Positions 55,857-64,000 are shown, counted from the first letter of the stretch. The stretch: 64,000 bases of DNA from Acinetobacter parvus DSM 16617 = CIP 108168 (GCF_000368025.1 NZ_KB849212.1:1072733-1136732), one strand, 5' to 3'. Notes: generated by a model not told the origin, from the sequence alone. Program-made: numbers and translations.

Positions 55857-56741
55857 ATGAACTCTCATCAAGCTGATCGCAACCTGTTTCTGGCGATTGG
55901 TTGTCTCACCATTTCTGCACTGCTCTTTTCAGTGATGGGCATTTGTATCCGATATGCTTCCCATAGTGTTGATAACTACACCATTGTATTTTTTCGTAAT
56001 GTGGTTGGACTCATCCTATTTCTGCCTTTTATTTTTAAACAAGGCACTGGCTTTGTAAAAACAGAAAAACTATGGATGCATACATGGCGTAGTATTGTTG
56101 GACTTGCAGCCATGTATGGTTTCTTTTACGCCATTGCGCATTTAAAGTTATCAAATGCAATGGTATTTACCTACTCTTCCCCAATTTTTATTCCAGTTAT
56201 TGCATGGCTATTTCTAAAAGAAAAAATCACCATTGCTATGATTTGTGCAGCTGTTTTAGGATTTATTGGCGTATTTTGCGTTGCTAAACCCGATCAAGGT
56301 CTACTGAACTGGATTTCGGTGATTGGTATTGCATCAAGCTTACTTGCCTCAATGGCTTTTGTAACTGTTCGGGCATTAACTCAAACTGAACCACCTGAAC
56401 GCATCGTATTTTATTTCTGCTTGATAGGATCAGCACTTTCTGTGATTCCAATGTTTTGGGTATGGCGACCTTATCATTTACAAGAATTATTGTTTTTAAT
56501 TGGCGCAGGGATACTTGCTAATGTCAGCCAAATTTTTATGTCTCATGCTTATCGACTTGCGCCAGCAGGACAAATTGCACCTGTGAATTATATGGCAATT
56601 ATTTTTGCAGGTGTATGGGGCTTCTTACTTTGGAATGAAGTACCCGATTTATACAGTGTGATTGGATTTTGTATTATTTTGCTGGCAATTTTATTATGTA
56701 GTCCATTGACTCAACGTCAAAGGAAAATGATTCAACGCTAA
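55857..56741 (+). CDS. EamA/DMT-family transporter
   Basis: The 294-residue protein has ten predicted membrane helices in two EamA repeats (about residues 10-140 and 155-285). Repeat landmarks are FFRNVVGLILFLPF and SPIFIPVIAWLFLKEKIT. The family exports amino acids, nucleosides or other metabolites; the substrate is unknown here. Monocistronic, convergent with the TRAP permease gene. Confidence 0.88.
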   Translation: MNSHQADRNLFLAIGCLTISALLFSVMGICIRYASHSVDNYTIVFFRNVVGLILFLPFIFKQGTGFVKTEKLWMHTWRSIVGLAAMYGFFYAIAHLKLSNAMVFTYSSPIFIPVIAWLFLKEKITIAMICAAVLGFIGVFCVAKPDQGLLNWISVIGIASSLLASMAFVTVRALTQTEPPERIVFYFCLIGSALSVIPMFWVWRPYHLQELLFLIGAGILANVSQIFMSHAYRLAPAGQIAPVNYMAIIFAGVWGFLLWNEVPDLYSVIGFCIILLAILLCSPLTQRQRKMIQR

Positions 56742-56810
56742 AATATTTGATCTTTAAAAATAACTTATCAACATTGACAATGTCTAAAGCATTTTAAAGC
56801 TTAGAAATAA

Positions 56811-56838
56811 AAAAAGCACCCGAAGGTGCTTTTTTTAT
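56811..56838. terminator. Bidirectional terminator
   Basis: Perfect ten-base stem AAAAAGCACC (56811-56820) with GGTGCTTTTT (56825-56834), flanked by A and T runs. It lies between convergent genes. Confidence 0.93.
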
Positions 56839-56845
56839 TGTTAGT

Positions 56846-59056
56846 TTAGTTATACCAACCAAACAATTTAAAGAAATACGGAACGTAAGCAATAATTAAG
56901 ATTGCAGGTACCATGACCAATAAAGGCAATATCCAACGTTCATATCGATAGTAGAAAGACAAATGACGAACTTCTGCATCTGCTTCAGCCACTTCTGCAT
57001 CACCAATCGATTGTCGAGCTAAGAGATGGTTTAATGCAACTGGAGGTGTGACATAACCCAACTCAAAACCAATAAGCGCAATCATCCAGAAATGAACAGG
57101 ATCAATACCATATTGATATGCAACAGGTGCGACTGTAGCCGTGATCAGAATCACAGCACCAAATGGATCCATAATCATACCTACGAAGATCATCAATAAT
57201 ACAATCAACGTAATCACGACAACAATATTATTAATATCTTGTGGGAATGCTTCCATGATATGAATTTGCTCAAGGAAACCACCGACACTCACTGAAAGCG
57301 CCATCAGAATCACAAGTGCACCAATATGGCCTACTGTTTCACTTGAAGAAGCATGTAATGCTTTAGCAAATGAGATGTTACGCTCTGGTTTGCGTGGGTC
57401 ATCTTCTGGATTAATTTTTGGTGCAGGTTGACTACCGTCCGCAGGCAATGTGTAGCTATTTAAAGTACTGTCCCAATGACCAACAGGTGCCAACGGTGCA
57501 GGTTCTTTACGTAACTTATCAAACAATACCATCATCAATAGAATCACAGGCATCATTACAGGTGCAGTAAATTCATTGAGATCAGTTGCTAATGCATGTT
57601 TGTAGAATAACCAAATCAAAACAAAGATCACGATATATGGTGATACAGGTACGAATGCACGTAATGATTTAGGCAATGCAACTTTAAATGGTGCAATACG
57701 GAATTTTTGTTCCGCAAAGAATAATGCAATCACCAAGAATAACGTTGAGGTTAATAGGAATGTGTACATCCCGTATTTATAAAGCAAATCAGTCGTTACT
57801 TCTTTGTTCAGTGAAGCGACTACTACGATCAATAAACATGGACGTAGAACTACACCCATTGAACCCGACAGCGCCGTTGCTGCTAAAGCAAACTGACGGC
57901 GTCCACCCGCATTCCACACTTCTTTATAAATAATCGCACCCGCAGCGATAACGAAAATACCTGATGCACCTGTATAGGCTGTTGGTAATGCCGCTGCAAG
58001 AAGGATCAACCAAGTTAAAGTCTCTGGAGCCAGATTCCAAGGACGTAAGATATTGAGGAATAAATCAACAATACGTGTTTGCTTGAGCAACATACCCGCC
58101 CAAATAAATAAGGCTAGATTCAAGAAAATATTCGACAATTCAACCAACTGTCCCAAATAAATACCTTGCCCCATTGGATAATCCATGAAGAAAGTAAATG
58201 CAACCCCGGTGATAATCGCCATATAGGCATATAAAGGAATACTGAGGATGGCTAAACCGACATTACCACCTTCACGAGTTGCAGCTGGTGGTTTGATCAT
58301 TTGAAATAAACTGATGAGTGTCAGCACACCAAACAATATCATCCACAACCAATAAATCACGTTCATTTCTGGTGTGATCGGAACACCTGAATTCATGACC
58401 GATTTATATTGGCTAATCACAGATGATGTGAGTAATGCATTACCCAACAACATCGCAATACCATAAACACGGAAATCAGTTTTAGTAGCAGGACTACGTA
58501 AACCAATGTGATGCGCTTTCAATGTTGCACTGATTGCAGCAAATACAACCATAATAACGAGGAATAACGCGCGGTTCTCTGCACCTAATTTAAAGATACC
58601 GAAGAAACTAGTTTCAATTTTCCGATAAGTACGAACACTAGGATTGGCTTCGATATGCTTCATTGCCTTATCGTAGAATTGGTATTTCTCATCACATTGT
58701 TGCTGAGCCGCTATCAGCGAAGCTCGAACATCTGACTCAGAAGCTACACCAAACATACTCGCAAACTCATCAGCAGCATTGATTTTCATTTGCTCTTGAA
58801 CTTGTGCATCTATATTTGGATTTCTGTCACAGGTTGGTTTCTCTGGTTCAGCACGTAGAAATGAATATTGCATTCCTGTATCAGGATCACCATAAAGGCG
58901 CTCCCCCATACGTAAAAGCTGACCATGAATCATCTCACCTGTTCCAATAACCAATGTCATTAGAAGCAAGAAAAGTATGACAAAGGTCGAAATCCACTCT
59001 GTCCATATATGGCTGAGCAGACCTAATCCAGATTTTTTCTCTTGATCATGTTGCAT
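56846..59056 (-). CDS. TRAP-type transporter permease, small and large subunits fused
   Basis: This 736-residue membrane protein has a DctQ-like N-terminal part with a periplasmic loop (about residues 55-155) and a DctM-like C-terminal part. The latter ends in the conserved region DPFGAVILITATVAPV, then GIDPVHFWMIALIG and GYVTPPVALN (about 640-690). TRAP transporters bring in organic acids with sodium or proton cotransport. They normally need a separate periplasmic binding protein, but none is encoded in this cluster. The neighbours upstream are a rhombosortase and a TatT-like lipoprotein on the same strand. Confidence 0.85.
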   Translation of the reverse strand: MQHDQEKKSGLGLLSHIWTEWISTFVILFLLLMTLVIGTGEMIHGQLLRMGERLYGDPDTGMQYSFLRAEPEKPTCDRNPNIDAQVQEQMKINAADEFASMFGVASESDVRASLIAAQQQCDEKYQFYDKAMKHIEANPSVRTYRKIETSFFGIFKLGAENRALFLVIMVVFAAISATLKAHHIGLRSPATKTDFRVYGIAMLLGNALLTSSVISQYKSVMNSGVPITPEMNVIYWLWMILFGVLTLISLFQMIKPPAATREGGNVGLAILSIPLYAYMAIITGVAFTFFMDYPMGQGIYLGQLVELSNIFLNLALFIWAGMLLKQTRIVDLFLNILRPWNLAPETLTWLILLAAALPTAYTGASGIFVIAAGAIIYKEVWNAGGRRQFALAATALSGSMGVVLRPCLLIVVVASLNKEVTTDLLYKYGMYTFLLTSTLFLVIALFFAEQKFRIAPFKVALPKSLRAFVPVSPYIVIFVLIWLFYKHALATDLNEFTAPVMMPVILLMMVLFDKLRKEPAPLAPVGHWDSTLNSYTLPADGSQPAPKINPEDDPRKPERNISFAKALHASSSETVGHIGALVILMALSVSVGGFLEQIHIMEAFPQDINNIVVVITLIVLLMIFVGMIMDPFGAVILITATVAPVAYQYGIDPVHFWMIALIGFELGYVTPPVALNHLLARQSIGDAEVAEADAEVRHLSFYYRYERWILPLLVMVPAILIIAYVPYFFKLFGWYN

Positions 59057-59209
59057 GTCTATTCCACTTTATTGTTCTCAACATCCATCCAAAGATGTTG
59101 AATCATGCGATGTATATGGTTGATAGAGAAATAACACCCTCTTGATAACCAATCCCTATTTAAACCGTCTAAGTTGTTGATAAGTTTGTATGAAAGTGAC
59201 TTAATGTTT

Positions 59210-59779
59210 TTATTTCTTAATCCTTTTTAATAGCAAATAACCAAGTCCACAAAATACACCTCCAATTGCTCCAATCAAATGTGCTTCTGTTAGTACAGGA
59301 CTTCCTATTAATTGTGCTGTACCTGTTTGACCAAAGGTATTTTCCCAAACAAGTTTGGCAAATATGAGCACTAAAACTAAAATTGCGAATGTTCTTTCCT
59401 TTGGATATTTTAGATAAACCAAACTTACCGCTGTATAAAGACCATGCAATACGCCTGACAAACCTGCATAAGCTTCAACATAAGGAAAGTAAAAATAAAA
59501 AATGAGGCTGATAAATGGTGGTAACAGTAATAACAACCAAACTAGATGTCTATTACGTGCATGTGGAAAAATAAAAGGTAAACAAGCAAATGCAAGCATA
59601 TTCAAAAAGAAATGCATCCATCCAACATGTACCCAATGGGCTGTCCATAAACGCCAGACTTCGACCAGTACACTAGGCTTCCAATAGATGAAATGATCAG
59701 CAAAAACTTGCAGACTTGCAGAGATCGAAATACATACTGCGATCAATATGACTTTCCGTATCCATATTTGATCTTTCAT
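59210..59779 (-). CDS. Rhombosortase (rhomboid-family intramembrane protease)
   Basis: The 189-residue protein has about six membrane helices and the catalytic pair Ser108 in AGLSGVLHG and His167 in EAHLIGA, with HVGWMHFFLNM at 51-61. Size and motif spacing match rhombosortases, which cleave proteins carrying a C-terminal GlyGly-CTERM tail so they can be released or lipid-modified after type II secretion. No protein in this window has an obvious GlyGly-CTERM tail, so the substrates are encoded elsewhere. Confidence 0.82.
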   Translation of the reverse strand: MKDQIWIRKVILIAVCISISASLQVFADHFIYWKPSVLVEVWRLWTAHWVHVGWMHFFLNMLAFACLPFIFPHARNRHLVWLLLLLPPFISLIFYFYFPYVEAYAGLSGVLHGLYTAVSLVYLKYPKERTFAILVLVLIFAKLVWENTFGQTGTAQLIGSPVLTEAHLIGAIGGVFCGLGYLLLKRIKK

Positions 59780-59797
59780 TTACGTACCCCTCTTTTA

Positions 59798-59859
59798 AAA
59801 CGAACCTTTTACATTCAACATTAACCAGTAATCTACTTAAATAATGTAAAAGGTCGTTT
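59798..59859 (-). repeat. Long intergenic hairpin between TatT-like and rhombosortase genes
   Basis: Left arm 59798-59815 and right arm 59843-59859 pair over 17 bases with a single bulged A; the core is ACCTTTTACATT with AATGTAAAAGGT. The loop is 27 bases. There is no T-run directly after it, so it may stabilise or partly terminate the mRNA between the two genes. Confidence 0.6.
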
Positions 59860-59867
59860 AATCTAGG

Positions 59868-60950
59868 TTACTGAGCTGGGGTCTCTTCTGCAGGAGCAGA
59901 CGCACCATCCCCACCACCATCAAATAGCTCATCTAATTCTGAAGAACTTTCTTGTTTATCATCCCAGAATGTTGATAGACCTTCATCGGTAGCACGTATG
60001 CCAGTATTTTCTGTCCAGTAACGATCCGCAATTCCACGAACCATTAGACCTGCCATTTTGTCAATTAATCTAAATTGAGGGTTTGCAGGTTTATCTTCCC
60101 CTGTTGCAGCAGCATATGAACGGAATGCATCTCTAAGTTTTGCATCATCACCACTTGCTTGTGCAGCAACAGCATAAAGTGCATGTGCTAAGCGAACACC
60201 TTTTTTCTCACCAATTTGCATCGATTCTTTCATCGTTGCATAAGGTTCAGGTTTACCATCACCAGCACCTGGTAATAATGTCCAAATCACAGCACGAGTC
60301 GCCATTGGAGCGCCCCAGAACTTTTCATTATCTAGACATGCCATACCACGTTCTACAATACCCGCAATATCTTTCGGTACATTGATTGCACCACCAGAGT
60401 TAATATCATTGGTCATCGCTTGCAGACCACTTACCATCCCTAAAAGGTAAACTGTCTGATCTAAATCATTGCGCATTGTTGGGCATGAATCACCCAATTT
60501 ATATTTATATTTTGATTCCCAACGATTTGCAAAAAGTTGATAACCTGCATATTGACGTTCAGCAGCAATCCCCGCCCAACGTTTTTGTTCAATACGAGCA
60601 TCTTGAGCTTCAGAAACTTGACCTGCTTTCGAAGCACGCAAATAGCGGAGTTCCGCTTCTAAGGCTTTATTTTCAGCACAAATACCTGCTGAGGTATACA
60701 ATAACACCGCCATACGTGTTGGATCAGCACCCATATCCTTGGTTGACATCACCGCTGGAGTTAAGGCATTACCTGAATTACACACCATTTCGGCGTCATC
60801 CATCGCCAAAATTGGTGGAACAATATGATTTTCACTAAAACTTAATGCGACATTAGCCCCTGTTTTAATGATTTGTGAACACCCTGATAATATTGATGTT
60901 GTGAGTAACGCAACCGCCACACCCTGTCCCATTTTTTGGAATTTAGACAT
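59868..60950 (-). CDS. Lipoprotein, TRAP-associated TatT-like
   Basis: The 360-residue protein has a lipoprotein signal ending LSGC (residues 1-24), then a mostly helical domain, with ENHIVPPILAMDDAEMVC and a long helical run RYLRASKAGQVSEAQDARIEQKRW. The C-terminus is acidic and low-complexity (DELFDGGGDGAS). It resembles TatT, the lipoprotein partner of some TRAP transporters, and its position before a TRAP permease supports this. The match is to overall pattern, not a strict motif. AGGAAG precedes the ATG. Confidence 0.6.
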   Translation of the reverse strand: MSKFQKMGQGVAVALLTTSILSGCSQIIKTGANVALSFSENHIVPPILAMDDAEMVCNSGNALTPAVMSTKDMGADPTRMAVLLYTSAGICAENKALEAELRYLRASKAGQVSEAQDARIEQKRWAGIAAERQYAGYQLFANRWESKYKYKLGDSCPTMRNDLDQTVYLLGMVSGLQAMTNDINSGGAINVPKDIAGIVERGMACLDNEKFWGAPMATRAVIWTLLPGAGDGKPEPYATMKESMQIGEKKGVRLAHALYAVAAQASGDDAKLRDAFRSYAAATGEDKPANPQFRLIDKMAGLMVRGIADRYWTENTGIRATDEGLSTFWDDKQESSSELDELFDGGGDGASAPAEETPAQ

Positions 60951-61111
60951 TCTTCCTGTCCTCTAATTAATTTGTTTTTTCCTTTTAGGTGTACCTTATC
61001 AGATGCAATACCCGAATTAAAGAGTAGTTGCTCTAATTTTAACGTGGACATTTTGACACATTTCACAAATAAAAAAATTGACAGATGATTGGTAATACAA
61101 AAATTTTAGGC

Positions 61112-61151
61112 AAAAAAAAGTAGCATTGCGACGGTTCAGCACATGCTACTT
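61112..61151 (-). terminator. Terminator of the micro-membrane-protein operon
   Basis: Reading leftward, stem AAGTAGCAT (61151-61143) with ATGCTACTT (61126-61118), then eight T. It follows the stop of the smaller gene by about 40 bp. Confidence 0.85.
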
Positions 61152-61190
61152 ATTAACTGGTAAAAACCTAAAACTCTTTATATTCTAGTT

Positions 61191-61286
61191 TTATTGAACA
61201 TAATCCTTGAGTAATGTTCCAGCTCTTCCTACAACAATCGACATAACGACTGCAATTACCAGAAACATCCACATTGAAATCTCCAT
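61191..61286 (-). CDS. 31-residue membrane protein, paralogue of the upstream gene
   Basis: A GGAGG ribosome-binding sequence eight bases before the ATG leads into 31 residues that are almost all membrane helix: MFLVIAVVMSIVVGRAGTLL at residues 7-26, then KDYVQ. The same FLVIAVV and GRAGTLL blocks occur in the gene just upstream (61296-61520), with matching ribosome-binding sites. The two are thus tandem duplicates. I do not recognise the family. Function unknown; a membrane-protein modulator role would be a guess. Confidence 0.75.
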   Translation of the reverse strand: MEISMWMFLVIAVVMSIVVGRAGTLLKDYVQ

Positions 61287-61295
61287 AGAGACCTC

Positions 61296-61520
61296 CTACA
61301 CTTTGCGTATCCACTTTTGGTGGACACTAGATTGGCGTTCATCATCATTATTCACTGGGAGTGTGTATATTGATGACACTTTCAATCTCTTTCTCTTGGT
61401 CACTACAATTTTACGTTGATGTGATTCAAGAAGTTCCCTGAGTAAAGTTCCTGCTCTTCCTATAATGATTGCGAAAACCACTGCAATCACGAGAAACGAC
61501 CATGTTGGAATTTCCATCAT
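61296..61520 (-). CDS. 74-residue small membrane protein with basic tail
   Basis: Starting at paired ATGs after GGTGGAGG, the protein has a membrane helix (FLVIAVVFAIIIGRAGTLL, about residues 10-28). A strongly basic soluble tail follows, with RKIVVTKRKRLKV and a Ser/Gln-rich end. The first 33 residues are paralogous to the 31-residue protein encoded 9 bp downstream. The stop codon abuts the next ribosome-binding site, so the two are coupled. The positive tail after the helix suggests an N-out or short N-terminus topology with the tail in the cytoplasm. Function unknown. Confidence 0.75.
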   Translation of the reverse strand: MMEIPTWSFLVIAVVFAIIIGRAGTLLRELLESHQRKIVVTKRKRLKVSSIYTLPVNNDDERQSSVHQKWIRKV

Positions 61521-61727
61521 TTTGGACCTCCACCATACTTTACGTTGGTGTTTGTACTTTAACGAAAAGGAATACAAGTTCAGGGCTAAATTGTCTGACA
61601 ATCATAATTTTCATGAATTTTTAGCGTATTTAATCTAACAATTTCAGTAAATTTTATTCAAAAGTATATTAAATAATTGATATATTTATTTTTACTAATT
61701 TTATACAGTCGTATAATTGTCGAACAA
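61521..61727. other. Upstream region of the micro-membrane-protein operon
   Basis: About 200 bp of very AT-rich DNA between the YgfX stop and the operon start. It contains a candidate promoter (61700-61727) and would give a 5' UTR of roughly 170 nt, long for so small an operon and room for regulation. No reading frame of note. Confidence 0.5.
61700..61727 (-). promoter_or_regulatory. Candidate promoter for the micro-protein operon
   Basis: On the minus strand TTGTTC (61722-61727) and TATAAA (61700-61705) are 16 bp apart, in AT-rich DNA. The match is moderate and could be chance. Confidence 0.35.
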
Positions 61728-62123
61728 TTAGAGCATTTTTATCAGTAGTTTAAGGTTTTTCCACTGTGTAACGGGCAATTGATCCCACCAAATGATGCAT
61801 TTTTTGTTCTGGGACGAAGAAAAATACAGGACAATATAGCAATGATGGTCGATCATTTTCACAATTTGCCAACGCTGTACAGGAAAATCTGAATTGACAA
61901 ACTCAAATGACCAATCCTGACCATGCAGATGTTCAAAACGCCTGACCTGAGGTTGCTGAAGAAACCTGAACCAGACAATGGCCATGATTCCCAGACACAG
62001 CAGCCAAATCCCCAAAGGCAGTACGTGATAAAGTAAAACTGCCAGAGAGATAAAAATTAAAAGTTGCAAAACAATCATAAATCGACTGGATTGCAACTCA
62101 AAAACACGATTAGCCATGGACAT
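61728..62123 (-). CDS. ygfX: YgfX-family membrane protein
   Basis: The 131-residue protein has two close membrane helices (about residues 15-53) and a small soluble domain with GQDWSFEF and WQIVKM, the YgfX pattern. YgfX (also called CptA) partners SdhE. In E. coli it was described as a toxin affecting cell-division proteins, though this is debated. Its start overlaps the end of sdhE by 14 bp, so translation is coupled. Confidence 0.82.
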   Translation of the reverse strand: MSMANRVFELQSSRFMIVLQLLIFISLAVLLYHVLPLGIWLLCLGIMAIVWFRFLQQPQVRRFEHLHGQDWSFEFVNSDFPVQRWQIVKMIDHHCYIVLYFSSSQNKKCIIWWDQLPVTQWKNLKLLIKML

Positions 62124-62370
62124 ACTGTTTTAACTTTACAATCAATTCCTTGATTTCAGTTCTTGGCGCTTCACCCACTTCCATGAACCAGTCCAGCAGG
62201 TCAGGATCTTCCTGATCAACCAGTTCCGCAAACAAAGCCTTTTCTGTAGGATCTGCACTGAGATAATAGTTTTTGACGTAGGGATCAAAATACACATCAA
62301 TTTCTTTTAAACCACGCCGTGAACGATAAATCACCTTACGTTCTTCAAGTGTCATTTCATCGGACATCAT
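62110..62370 (-). CDS. sdhE: Succinate dehydrogenase assembly factor SdhE
   Basis: The 86-residue protein carries the essential RGxxE motif (RGLKE, residues 19-23) and the following LDWFMEVG block. SdhE attaches FAD covalently to SdhA and similar flavoproteins. GGGG precedes the double ATG start. The sdhE-ygfX pair is a conserved gammaproteobacterial unit. Confidence 0.93.
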   Translation of the reverse strand: MMSDEMTLEERKVIYRSRRGLKEIDVYFDPYVKNYYLSADPTEKALFAELVDQEDPDLLDWFMEVGEAPRTEIKELIVKLKQYVHG

Positions 62371-62553
62371 TTATTCCCCTATGCAACTATTTGGGCCTAG
62401 TTTACCCGATCCCCTCAAGAATTTCGCTGGGATTTTTCTCAAGTGACCAAATACATCAATCAAATTGAGCATTGATCACATTGTCCACTATTTTCAATTT
62501 CTTGTATCGTGGCAATGAATGTTTAAATCCAATACTCAAGGAAAAAATAACAA

Positions 62554-63726
62554 ATGCAATCAGGTGCAATTCGTCCAATTCCAAATATGTTACCGCGTAA
62601 GCTATTTACTTCTGAGCATGAAGCATTCCGCGAAACAGTCCGTAAATTTTATGAGAAAGAAGTTGTTCCAAATATTGAGAAATATGAGAAACAACAGCAT
62701 GTTGACCGTGATTTATGGAACAAGGCGGGTGAACTAGGCTTACTCTGTACCACCATGCCAGAACAATATGGTGGTTCAGGTGTGGATCGTCTATACAGCA
62801 TGATCCTGATTGAAGAGCAGGCCTATGCTATGGACTCAAGCACAGGATTTTCCTTACATTCAGACATCGTTGCCAACTATATCAACAACTTTGGCAATGA
62901 AGAGCAAAAACAAAAATGGCTGCCTAAAATGGCGACAGGTGAAACGGTCACCGCTATTGCAATGACGGAACCAGGTACAGGCTCAGATTTACAGGCTGTA
63001 CGCACCACTGCGGCACTGGATGGTGATGAATATGTGATTAATGGTTCTAAAATCTTCATCACCAATGGCTATCTCTGCGATATGGCGATTGTGGTGTGCA
63101 AGACAGGCAACAATGAAAAAGGCTCAGCAAATTTATCATTAATCATCGTTGAAGCTGATCGCGCTGGTTTTAGTAAAGGTAAACCTTTGAATAAAATCGG
63201 AATGAAAGGGCAAGATACTTGCGAATTGTTCTTTGACAATGTACGCGTACCTAAGGAAAACCTACTTGGTATGCAAGGTATGGGCTTCATCATGTTGATG
63301 AAAGAACTGGCATGGGAACGCATGTTGGTTGCGATTATTTGCCAGGCAGGTGCAGAAGCAGCATTTGCGCATACTGTTCAATACACCAAAGATCGTAAAG
63401 CATTTGGCAAAGCAATTAGTACATTCCAAAATACGCGGTTTAAATTAGCTGAATTACGTACTGAAATTGATTTCTGCCGTACTTATTTAGATCGTTGTAT
63501 GGAATTACAACTCGAAGAAAGCTTAGGTGTAGATGCCGCAGCGGCAGCCAAATACAAAATTTCAGATATGTTCTCAAAAGTTGTGGATGATTGCTTACAG
63601 TTACATGGTGGCTATGGTTATATGTTGGAATATCCAATCGCCCGTGCCTATATCGACAACCGCGCCAACCGTATTTATGCAGGTACCAACGAAATCATGA
63701 AAGAGTTGATTTCCCGTACCCTATAA
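62554..63726 (+). CDS. Acyl-CoA dehydrogenase
   Basis: The 390-residue flavoprotein has the family blocks AIAMTEPGTGSDL (about residue 130-142) and GGYGYMLEYPIARAYID near 350. The C-terminal site reads IYAGTNEIM, so the usual medium-chain-type catalytic Glu is Ala there. Glu255 in ELAWERM takes the position used by long-chain and isovaleryl-type enzymes. It therefore likely acts on long or branched acyl-CoA. It is monocistronic; the electron acceptor ETF is encoded elsewhere. Confidence 0.9.
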   Translation: MQSGAIRPIPNMLPRKLFTSEHEAFRETVRKFYEKEVVPNIEKYEKQQHVDRDLWNKAGELGLLCTTMPEQYGGSGVDRLYSMILIEEQAYAMDSSTGFSLHSDIVANYINNFGNEEQKQKWLPKMATGETVTAIAMTEPGTGSDLQAVRTTAALDGDEYVINGSKIFITNGYLCDMAIVVCKTGNNEKGSANLSLIIVEADRAGFSKGKPLNKIGMKGQDTCELFFDNVRVPKENLLGMQGMGFIMLMKELAWERMLVAIICQAGAEAAFAHTVQYTKDRKAFGKAISTFQNTRFKLAELRTEIDFCRTYLDRCMELQLEESLGVDAAAAAKYKISDMFSKVVDDCLQLHGGYGYMLEYPIARAYIDNRANRIYAGTNEIMKELISRTL

Positions 63727-63743
63727 GCTTAAACATTCAAAAG

Positions 63744-63777
63744 GGGAATAGTGTTGATTCACTATTCCCTTTTTTTA
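63744..63777. terminator. Acyl-CoA dehydrogenase terminator
   Basis: Perfect ten-base stem GGGAATAGTG (63744-63753) with CACTATTCCC (63760-63769), then seven T; also ends the convergent gene. Confidence 0.92.
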
Positions 63778-63778
63778 T

Positions 63779-64000
63779 TTATTTCTGTTCAGTTTTTTCA
63801 GGTTGCTGAACAGGTGCTGGATTCATGCGGGCCATCAATTGTTTAACTGTTGGGTTTTCCACATGCTGCTGCATGGTGGTGTTGAGTGCGGTACGCGCAT
63901 TTTGAGTGGTGTAATGTGCCACTTCACTGCCAATTTCACTGGCTTTCTTGGCCCAGGCTTTCCCTTCTGTAGATTGATAGAATGAGAGTGCAGCCTGTAA
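63779..64000 (-). CDS. DUF2059-like protein, C-terminal part (cut by window edge)
   Basis: The last 73 codons of a leftward gene lie here. They include ALSFYQSTEGKAWAKKASEIG, shown in two overlapping parts of a DUF2059-type pattern, followed by a Met/Gln-rich end (VQQPEKTEQK). The start is beyond position 64000. It is distantly like the protein at 21800-22342. Confidence 0.7.
   Translation of the reverse strand, partial: LQAALSFYQSTEGKAWAKKASEIGSEVAHYTTQNARTALNTTMQQHVENPTVKQLMARMNPAPVQQPEKTEQK

Overview
The window reads as a chromosomal stretch of an Acinetobacter species (Moraxellaceae). The truncated 16S rRNA at the left edge carries an Acinetobacter-like V1 region. Base composition is AT-rich, and the gene families fit that genus: a PiuA/PiuC iron locus, class I fumarase, metX-metW, paired DUF2147 proteins, a rhombosortase and an SdhE/YgfX pair. 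The species cannot be fixed from the sequence alone. Most of the window is ordinary core genome. There are no insertion sequences, prophage genes, integrons or CRISPR arrays. The clearest accessory gene is a single-polypeptide restriction-modification enzyme.

Layout. 0-0.5 kb: 5' end of a leftward rRNA operon with P1 and P2 promoters. 0.5-8.3 kb: metallophosphoesterase, phospholipase-D-type lipoprotein, PlsC-like acyltransferase, a probably frameshifted small membrane protein, HflX, a CidA/LrgB-type pair and two DUF2147 proteins. 8.3-16 kb: Prc protease, NagZ, a methyltransferase, an RhlA-like hydrolase fused to PilZ, and ProA. 16-21.7 kb: AckA-Pta, a broken AraC fragment beside a degenerate intergenic repeat, and fumarase. 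21.8-26.7 kb: two envelope proteins, then tig, clpP and clpX. 27-30 kb: iron-uptake receptor and PiuC behind a Fur-like site. 30.3-34.8 kb: leuA with a structured leader encoding a Leu-rich peptide, then metX-metW-Sel1.

34.8-41.7 kb: a Cys-rich small reading frame lacking a normal start codon, RdgB, TatABC next to its likely substrate (a PhoX-like Tat protein), an NRDE protein and Lgt. 41.7-44.9 kb: the restriction-modification enzyme. 44.9-49.7 kb: WrbA, YihY, an FAH-family enzyme, a YcxB-like protein and a double SRPBCC protein. 49.7-50.1 kb: leftward tRNA operon, Ser(GCU) then three identical Arg(ACG) genes on a 122-bp period. 50.4-56.7 kb: RNase R, oligopeptidase A, YheV, a coiled-coil membrane protein and an EamA transporter. 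56.8-61 kb: a TRAP-type permease, a rhombosortase and a TatT-like lipoprotein. 61.2-61.5 kb: two very small tandem paralogous membrane proteins with strong ribosome-binding sites and their own terminator. 61.7-64 kb: YgfX, SdhE, an acyl-CoA dehydrogenase and a DUF2059 fragment cut by the window edge.

The observations most worth following are the tandem micro-membrane-protein operon (61191-61520), the leuA leader (30300-30595), the small genes conventional calling would miss or that look broken (4288-4429, 34823-35104), and the paired intergenic repeats (11806-11923 and 19650-19763). No complete, clearly new multi-gene system is visible.
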